This document shows, one piece after another, positions 57,064 through 64,000 of a stretch of DNA of 64,000 nt. Origin of the DNA: Coleophoma eucalyptorum (Eukaryota; Ascomycota; Leotiomycetes; Helotiales; Dermateaceae); contig JALRME010000001.1 of NCBI GenBank assembly GCA_026120035.1, positions 2,369,909-2,433,908 of the forward strand, written 5' to 3'. A program made the position numbers and the translations under genes. The notes under the pieces were generated by a model, which had not been told where the DNA came from, did no database searches, and saw only the letters and a list, made by a program, of their open reading frames with translations. Numbering within the stretch: position 1 is the stretch's first letter; every line of letters begins with the position of its first letter.

Positions 57064-59907
57064 TGGCTCCGGGGGATTTTGCCTTTGGTCCTTGGTGTTG
57101 GCTATAGATTTACCTTTCGTCGGTTCTCCTGCCCTCTCCTCTTTTCCCACTCGTTTCCTCTTTTCATCTTGTGTTGGATGGGATGAAACCCGGCTGGACC
57201 AGGATGCGGTGTGATTGGCCCGACTTGTGCAGTTATGCCAGGTACCAGGGGAAAAGCGCGCAAGTGACATAAAGTCAGGTACGACAGCGCTTTATGAAAG
57301 GATTTCCTTGTGCGGGGCTATGCCTATTGGGGCCTACGCCCTGGCGCTGCCAGCTGAAGGTTACCATCGTCTACCAAACAAAGGCACGAACCCTCCTCCC
57401 CCAATCAGACGGAAGACACGACACCTTCCCTGAATCATCACCCCCCAACGCGTGAGCTGCATCTGATCGCGTAAAGTCTTTCCTTTGCTTCCCCTCAAAG
57501 TTCAGACCACAATTCCTGCCAATAATCTCCTCGGTCTTGGCCCTAACGACACCATCCACCCCCGACCATTACTTCACTCTACCGGCAACCAGTTTTAGAC
57601 TATGCCAAGCCAAGCTGTTTGACCGAACTAGCAAACAATCAGCGTGGACAAGCAAAGGAAACGCAACGCAAACGCAACGCAACGCAACATAGGGAGGTGA
57701 AGTGAAGAGCCGTCTCTCTCGCGCTCCAGATTTAGATACGGATTTCGACTTCGATCTCGTGTTCTGCAGCACCGTCCGCATCAGCGACACACGACACCAA
57801 ACGAGCGATGGCGTTCTGTCGGGCATGGATACAAAGCCCAATCCCAGTCTCCATCCGATCGTGTGAAGCACCTTTGCTTTCTCTGTCCTCGTGCCGCTGT
57901 ACCGTCAAACGTCAGTGAAGAAAACATCGGCAATGCAGAGAGGGTCTTCGGCCTGGGGCCCAAAATAACCCAAAATGTAATGAAATCGTGTCGATCATCG
58001 GGAGAGGGTGGTCCCCTCCCAAAGTTCAGTTCAAAGTTCGTTCAAAGTGCCCAGCGTTAGTCAGTCGCTCGGTTGCGCATGGCCTGGCGGAATTCCCCTC
58101 CCCTCTCCTCCCCTCCTATTTTCCTAGAGCCAGCCTCGTTTTCGCCTCAGCATCACATCGAGCATTGTGACATGCTGGGACATCCCTCTCGGACACGCCA
58201 TCCACATCTTTAAATTCCCTTAAACTTTTACCTACTTTCTGACCTCATTTTCCTCTGCCTTCCCACGCTCGAATTGGGGGCCGGCACGAATATGAGTTTT
58301 GTTTGTTTTGTGGGTGTCAGTCGTGCGTTAGATTGGTACGACCCGTTTCTCGCTGGAATGGGGCGTATTGATGTTTCTATTTCTATCTTATACTTCGCTG
58401 CCACCAACCTCCCGCGCTTCCGCGCATCTAGCCAAAACTCAACGAAGCAAAATGTCCGTACCTGGTGCATCGTACTTCCGCTCTCTCTTCCACCGTCACG
58501 TTATCGCATTGAGCATGCCCGTTTCCTCGCTTTTCGTGCATGAACACTGGTGACCTCAGATCTGCGGACTGCGCGTCACGCGTTCATGCAGCTTCAAGTT
58601 TGGCATTCTTCACACTGTACGTATCTAGCTGTCACTGCCGCTGCATAGCATGAATCATAATCCCCGTCTTTTGTATGCCAGATCTCTGGTCCTTGATTTT
58701 TTTTTTTTCCTTCTTTGATAACTCTGAAGCATCCTATCACAAAATAGACAATACTCACGATGCCCGTGCTGGGTGTCCCTGCAGGATAATGACGGCAGTA
58801 ATCTATTCTCCGCTGTCACTGCCTCGAAGGAACCTGAATTTTGTCTTGGGTGCGGGTCACAGGGCTTACGGTTTAACGGATCTCTGTCACCAACATCTCA
58901 GCTTGCTATCAGTAAACACGGCTGTTTCTCTACTTGACCCTAACACCATGCCAAAATACCTGGTCCTAACACTTCCAAAATTTCCACCCATTGGACGTGT
59001 CTCTACGCTTAGACATGAAATTTGCTATTCTATACCATGTACAGGCTGGTATCTCGCTAGTTCATCGGCATATTAGAGCCTATAAAAAGCAATGTACAAA
59101 TGCACCGTCCATAACATATCAGGTATTACCTTTTATCTTGTCCACTGCTCACCTTAACCGTATTTATTTGCTATTGGTCTCCACGCTATAAGATAGCCAA
59201 AACGGACTTCAGTCTTCCTGAAAGCTTCGCGCGTTGAAGCCTGCCTAGCCCCATGCACCCCGGCCAAACATTTCTTCTCGAAACCCGCTGTCCAGCTCTC
59301 GGACTATCTCCCTATCGCAACTCCTTCCGTGAATTGTATGGGTTCTCGGTAGCCTCGCAGCCCCTTCCTAGATGCCGTCGTGAACCAGGGAGTTTTAGAG
59401 TCAGAGGCTGAGACTGAGGCCTGGTAGGTGTGGCTTCGGTGCAAGACTCCTTGCGACTGCATCACGCATCCAGATCTGAGATGTCCGGATTCGGAACGGG
59501 TGCTGGTACCAAGCTCTCTGGTTGCTTACGGAGATGGTCTCGTGCTATGCGCGTGGGACTACTTCGTGGGGTTTCTATAGTGGGAGAGTGCAAGGTGATG
59601 GATTGGCGGGAGACAAGCACGAGACTTGAGCAGTGACACAGTGTGCAACTAAATAGTTCAGTGATAATTCAATCCATGTTTGTAAGTTCAGAGACTCTGT
59701 AATATGCTGCTGGACGTCCGGGAAGCATCGCCCTGTTTACCTTGATTTCAACCAAGCCAGGTATCATAGCGAGTGTGCAGTTATTGTTATTGTACCAATA
59801 ACGGTAGATCATTTATCTTGGATCTGTCCAGCGTCTTTCAATTGCCTCCCCATGATCCTTAATGGGCTGGTCCAACATGATAATATAAGTATGCTCTTAC
59901 TCTTTAA

Positions 59908-60306
59908 CTGCCTGGTGTTGAAGACCTCTTAAGCGATATTGACCATCAGACCAATAAAGACGACAATCCTTTATTGCCAAAGAGACCTCTAACAACTTGG
60001 TCATTATTATCTACCGATTCCAGCTCCATAGATATTCTCTTTAAAGTAACTAGCTTTCTAGAGGAATAACCTGATGGTGAGTCCAGACAATGCCTCACAG
60101 TCGAAGAGCCTCGGCACGATATCAAGAAGCGAAGGGAGAAGTACCTCACAGCACGTTCGACGCCACTATGCATCGAGAGAGTACTAGAGAAGCTGTACGA
60201 ATCCAAAACGGGTACAGCATCTCTCCTACGCGTCCCTCCAGATGAATGTGCCGACGACCCTGCATGCCTAAGTCGAATATTTTATGTCAGGATAATGATC
60301 CGATTA
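59908..60306 (+). pseudogene. Coding-like remnant, no recognised family
   Basis: In one plus-strand frame, about 390 bp read as protein-like sequence with a single internal stop (TAA at 60067-60069). Before the stop: GVEDLLSDIDHQTNKDD and SSIDILFKVTSFLEE; after it: EEPRHDIKKRREKYLTARS and LCIERVLEKLYESKTGTA. Charged, helical composition and lack of stops distinguish it from surrounding DNA. It has no start codon context, no intron pattern I can trust and no family I recognise. It could be the relic of a lost gene, or chance. Confidence 0.3.
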
Positions 60307-60319
60307 AACCCTAACGACC

Positions 60320-61327
60320 TCAGGGTGGTGGTTCTCGTCTACCACGGCGACTGCTGTACGGTGAATAACGCTGCCCTCGTGAATGATTTGAATATCCTCT
60401 AGCTCCTCTATATGAGTCACGCTGGTTGCTAGGTTGATGATCTGGTCGGACAGTTTCCTCTGTGGAAGCTCCGACAGATTCCTTCCGTGAGCTCTCATTA
60501 TACTGCACGTTTCTGTCCCAATCCACTAAAGAGATATACGGACTTCTCAACCAAGCTCGTAGCTCATGTAAGAAAAGCCTCGTATTCTCCCTACCTAAAA
60601 ATTCCTGCAACATCTCTTCAGCCTGCCCACTGCTACCTTGCATATCCACTGTTTTCAGGATCGCCACGATATACTCCAACAAAAACTCAGCATTGTTGGC
60701 TCTTCGATCGCTGGTGTCTCTATCACCATCCGGATTCAAAAACTCGAAGACTTTAAGCTCCCTCCGTATCCATTTGCGTGCTCTTGTCACTAACTCTGCA
60801 TCGTTGCTGAAGAGTTGTGGGGTCAGATCTCGGAATCGTGACATTCGATTTGAGCCGACATGAAGAGAGAAGAGTTGATTTTGATAGATGTGGCGTCGAC
60901 GTAGAAGTGCCTCATCAGGAGTCGGCGCAGAAGTATGAGCTCTTTGTGGTCTGTGAGGTCTCCGCTGGCGAATGTTGCGAGTCCGTAATCCGTGATTGCT
61001 GGATGCCCCCGAAGATGCAACGACTTTCGCGACCGGAACTGTGTATGACTTGTGGCCCTGGTCACTGAACTCGTAATGAACAGTTTTGGTTTCTGTCTTG
61101 CATAACGGACACGATGTCTGCTCTTCGAGCCAACTGATCAGGCAGAGAAAGTCGAAGCTTGCATGTTGGCAAGGTTGAGCGACAGCCTTCTCTGAAATGC
61201 GCTCGAGGCAGATTACGCAGCAGTCTTCTTCCTCAGGCGCTTCGGTGGTTACAGACTGACGAGAAGATATCTCTGCAAGTGTTGTCTGAAGTATTTGAGA
61301 CCTTGCATCAAAATCTTTGCTGTCCAT
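60320..61327 (-). CDS. RING-finger protein, probable E3 ubiquitin ligase
   Basis: Single-exon protein of 335 residues from the ATG at 61327 (a TTG-initiated extension was rejected because it lacks a start codon). The N-terminal RING domain reads [28 protein letters not shown] and CPLCK, a Topors-like C3HC4 variant in which Phe residues replace part of the usual H-C pair, so binding of the second zinc may be atypical. The middle is conserved-looking and helical ([49 protein letters not shown]). The C-terminus is rich in Arg, Ser, Tyr and Gly. Fungal relatives are annotated as RING-finger proteins of unknown substrate. The gene diverges from Sld2 across about 300 bp. Confidence 0.85.
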   Translation of the reverse strand: MDSKDFDARSQILQTTLAEISSRQSVTTEAPEEEDCCVICLERISEKAVAQPCQHASFDFLCLISWLEEQTSCPLCKTETKTVHYEFSDQGHKSYTVPVAKVVASSGASSNHGLRTRNIRQRRPHRPQRAHTSAPTPDEALLRRRHIYQNQLFSLHVGSNRMSRFRDLTPQLFSNDAELVTRARKWIRRELKVFEFLNPDGDRDTSDRRANNAEFLLEYIVAILKTVDMQGSSGQAEEMLQEFLGRENTRLFLHELRAWLRSPYISLVDWDRNVQYNESSRKESVGASTEETVRPDHQPSNQRDSYRGARGYSNHSRGQRYSPYSSRRGRREPPP

Positions 61328-61624
61328 GGAGTTGATGTGATTGCCACCCAAGGAAAGCAGACGAGAGTGAGGTCAGTGACGATATTTTGCGATAAGGCTC
61401 GGGCCGAAAAGCTGAATAAGGAAGGCGGTCTACATTTCGCCGGTACTGGACGCGTCGAAAACGCGACCTTTGCAAATCCATTTAACGATTTTGCAAGATC
61501 GGAAGGCAATGCTGGAAGAATTGAAGCTGCGTATACTTATAGCACTCGTATAGAGACCAGGGAAATCTTGGATTGGAGCCAGGAAGGGCACATAGCACAT
61601 CCTGGGATGCTCGAAGGACAAAGA
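61328..61624. promoter_or_regulatory. Divergent promoter of the RING and Sld2 genes, with MCB-like boxes
   Basis: About 300 bp between divergent starts. It contains ACGCGT at 61450-61455 and ACGCGA at 61461-61466. These match the MluI cell-cycle box (core ACGCG) bound by MBF in yeasts, which drives G1/S genes. The pair lies about 160-175 bp upstream of the Sld2 start, a sensible place for an S-phase replication factor. Functional use is inferred. Confidence 0.5.
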
Positions 61625-63244
61625 ATGGCAGGAACGCGAGCAATACCACGAGATACCCAACCGTCATCTGACGTACCGGATCAATCATCTCGACATCCAG
61701 GCGTTGCAGAACGATCTACTGTCATTCGATCCGAATTGAAAGCCTGGGAGAGGGAATTTGCTGCAGCAAATGGAGGACAAAAGCCAGGGAAAGATGATGT
61801 GAAAAGAAATCCTGGAATTGGTATGTAAAATGTCCTATTATCATGGTCGAAATACTGATATAAAACAGATCAAAAATATAAAGAATACAACAGATTGCGG
61901 GGAATCCTCTCAGGCAAGATCAATCCCGATCTTCCTGTACCTAGGGGGAAGGAAACCCCACGCAAAAGAAAGCATGATGCGGAACCGGCCCGAGGACTCT
62001 CAAAAAGGCAGCATGTTGACAGTACGCCTTCAAAACCTGTTGAACCTTGGATGGTCGACCAATATGAATCACCTTCCGTTGTCCGAAGTCTGTTCACACC
62101 TACAAAGAAGACTGTCATCGATCCAACACCACAGAAAGATGGACAAGTACTTGGTCTGTTTGATCTACTTCAAGAAGATCCCACGCCATCCAAGGCAGGG
62201 GAGTTCAAGATACCGCAGAAATCGGCAATCCATGCCACTCCAAGCAAACCAAGATCCACAGACAAACCGTCTGGAACACCTAGGCATAGCAGAACACCTC
62301 AGTCCGTCTCTAGACAGTATTTATTAGACACCTTTGCAACGCCGATCAAGAATCGCCAACCTGATGCTCAAGGAGACAAGACTCCTTCGAATACTGTGTC
62401 AAAACTTAGCTTTTCTACGCCATCATTTCTCAGGCGAGAGAGCCAGCGATTTCCTATGGCCACAGTCAACGAAAATGAAGATGGCCCTCCGCTTTCACCA
62501 CAAATGGTGCGGGTGCCAAGAAAACCGCTAGTCCGAGGACTCAGCAGTATGCTTGCAGGTTTACGACAGATGGAAGATGATGCAGCGGATGAGGACTTGG
62601 AAGCCCTACACGAGATGGAGAATGAGATGGCAGGAATAAGCAAGCCTGCACCGGCGAAGCCAAAACTAACAGGACCACCCAAACCCACGGAAGATATCTT
62701 GGTTCGAGACAGCCAGCCAGGACTTCCTCTGGGCGGGTTTGACGATGAGGCTTTGTATGACAGCGAACCCGAGGAACCAACACTAGGACGAGACGGTCTA
62801 CCACTGAAACCCTACAAGAAGAAAGGTCAAAAGCGCACAACAAGAAGAGTTAACATGCGGCCCAGCCGCGTAAAGCCCAGCACCACAGAATCAAATTCAC
62901 TCTACTCAGAAAGTGAAGATGACGATAGCGAAGACGAGCTTCACCAAGATTTCGACGCTTCCACGGTCCGGGAGACGCAGATCGATCCTAACACAGGCTT
63001 TGAGGATGCCCGCAACTTCGACTCGGATACACAATCGGAATATACGGCCTCGGAGGGTGGGACGAGGTATAAGCGACCGGATCAGAGTAAGAAACAGAAG
63101 CGTATTGGGCGGGATGGGAAGATCAAGCGGGTTGCGAGGAAAGTGACTGCGTTGGCGCATCAGAATTTCAAGCGGCTGAAGTTGAGGAATTCGGGAGCGA
63201 AAGGGGGACCGGGACATGGGAGTCGCTTTAGGAGAAAGAAGTAG
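61625..63244 (+). CDS. sld2: DNA replication initiation factor Sld2
   Basis: Sld2/Drc1 homologue, a CDK substrate that, once phosphorylated, bridges to Dpb11/TopBP1 during assembly of the replicative helicase. Exons 61625-61820 and 61869-63244 join in phase 1 and give 523 residues. The diagnostic N-terminal motif spans the intron: ELKAWEREFAAANGGQKPG, then KYKEYNRLRGILSGKI, related to the N-terminus of metazoan RecQL4. A long disordered stretch follows with many TP/SP sites in CDK-like contexts (STPSKP, FTPTKK, PTPQK, PTPSK, GTPRHSR, ATPIK). The C-terminus is strongly basic (KQKRIGRDGKIKRVARKVT). The start is uncertain: another in-frame ATG at 61607 adds six residues, and the frame is open further upstream. 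Confidence 0.88.
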
Positions 63245-63899
63245 AGTGTGTATATGGGAGAGGAACAAAGTATAGGGAGAGGTATGCTCGGGTCACGAAT
63301 ATGTATGAAATGCAATAAATACGAAGCACATGTATAAACTGAAATGACTGAGGGATGAATGATCCATTTATTTATGCCCTTTCCCTATGTCCCGTTGCGT
63401 ATAATTGAAAAGAACCACATGCGTACAATACGTACAATACGTACATAAAACTCAGAGACCGTCCAAATCAAGTGTCTCATCATAAAGGACAGCTTAATTT
63501 GCTTCTCAACATCTCCGATCCTCCACCGCTAGCTTATTAAAAGACATCCAGGTATAGTGCATAAACCATCTTTCATCGAATCTTCATCCACATCCTCGTC
63601 ACGTCCCTGTATTCCCTCCTCCCTTTTCTTCGAAAAGGCACAAACACAAAAACATTGCCCAAAGTTTCCACTCTTTCTTTGATTGAACTCCGTCCCAAAT
63701 GCTCCAATGACAAGAAATACCCATGTATACAACGTTTAGAGCCGAATGACTTTCCAAACTCTTTCGTCATCCGACCGTCGGCACAACCCACAATGATATA
63801 CGTGGTTGCTCGATTTATCAAGACTATGCACGCTGAAAGCTGTCAAATTCTTTTCTTACTTTGTCGTTCCCGCTCTATTCGAAATCTCATATCTGTCGT
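63245..63899. other. Intergenic region at the right end
   Basis: About 650 bp. Includes a 9-bp tandem repeat (CGTACAATA, about 2.6 copies) at 63422-63445. Frames at 63529-63903 are not supported as genes. Confidence 0.4.
63422..63445. repeat. 9-bp tandem repeat CGTACAATA
   Basis: About 2.6 copies of CGTACAATA in the region downstream of Sld2. Minor low-complexity feature. Confidence 0.7.
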
Positions 63900-64000
63900 T
63901 TAAATCTCCATAACACTGTCTCGTTCGTCGAGTGGCGACTTAACCAAATGTCTCGCTAAGAACTCGGATACTGAGGATCATGACAAGCAGACCAATTGTA
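63900..64000 (-). CDS. Possible 3' end of a leftward gene continuing past the window
   Basis: On the minus strand a good intron acceptor (CCTCAG, at about 63973) is followed by a short open stretch ending at a TAA at 63902-63900 that reads SEFLARHLVKSPLDERDS, then VMEI. Alternatively another frame gives a hydrophobic tail (TIGLLVMILSIRVLSETFG) ending at 63940. Both look protein-like; too little is visible to choose or to name a family. Confidence 0.3.

Larger units (their letters stand above)
56111..60319. other. Gene-poor region upstream of the WSC sensor
   Basis: About 4.2 kb. The first kilobase has purine-rich (AG/GCG) low-complexity DNA (56570-56900), then CATCC/CCATC-type short tandem repeats (57030-57063) and an ACGCA-type repeat (57660-57688). 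Overlapping frames on both strands here are composition artefacts. It is likely the WSC promoter plus a long 5' leader. At 59908-60306 there is a coding-like remnant, listed separately. Confidence 0.45.

Noticed and set aside
56450..57250. Several overlapping open frames on both strands
   Set aside because: They come from purine-rich and CATCC-type repetitive DNA; codon content mirrors the repeat, not a protein.
1..64000. CRISPR arrays, bacterial operons, attachment sites
   Set aside because: The genes have spliceosomal introns throughout; this is nuclear fungal DNA and no spacer-repeat structure is seen.

Overview
The window is nuclear DNA of a filamentous ascomycete (Pezizomycotina; Leotiomycete-like is my guess). 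Genes carry several very short introns (about 45-60 bp, GT...CTAAC/CTGAC/CTAAT...AG). The gene set includes a Zn2Cys6 regulator with a fungal-specific domain, an RTA1 membrane protein, a WSC wall sensor, Sld2, a NACHT-WD40 protein and a pectin-backbone lyase. I rebuilt gene models by joining open frames across introns and checking that splice phases agree.

Layout. 1-4.2 kb: the 3' part of a dynamin-like GTPase and a multi-pass membrane protein. 4.2-25 kb: a compact catabolic gene cluster with two full-length fused HyuA-HyuB (5-oxoprolinase/hydantoinase) enzymes, an aspartate-type aminotransferase, a Zn2Cys6 regulator, an M20 amidohydrolase, a D-2-hydroxyacid dehydrogenase, a Dal5-type MFS permease and a DapA-family aldolase. 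25-32 kb: a flavin monooxygenase, a secreted rhamnogalacturonan lyase (PL4) and a surface-type membrane protein. 33-35 kb: a remnant of a NACHT-WD40 NLR-like gene. 36-46 kb: housekeeping genes (mitochondrial enoyl-CoA hydratase, small ankyrin protein, AT-hook protein, very large Sec7-PH exchange factor). 46-52.7 kb: a long gene-poor stretch holding a damaged tRNA-Tyr(GUA). 52.7-56.1 kb: RTA1 protein and WSC sensor. 56.1-60.3 kb: second gene-poor stretch. 60.3-63.3 kb: RING protein and Sld2, divergently transcribed.

Main result. Every promoter region of the 4.2-25 kb cluster contains an inverted repeat of the form TCGGY-N14-GCCGA (CGG-N16-CCG). Four copies have exactly this spacing, and two near copies have N15 or N17. 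This is the kind of site bound by a Zn2Cys6 dimer, and a Zn2Cys6 gene sits inside the cluster with a site in its own promoter. I infer a single self-regulated regulon. The enzymes suggest opening of an oxoproline- or hydantoin-type ring (ATP-dependent HyuAB), deacylation (M20), transamination (AAT), aldol cleavage (DapA/HOGA-like) and reduction of the keto or glyoxylate product (2-hydroxyacid dehydrogenase). A 4-hydroxy-5-oxoproline to pyruvate plus glyoxylate route would use most of the set; hydantoin utilisation is the main alternative. The substrate is inferred, not shown.
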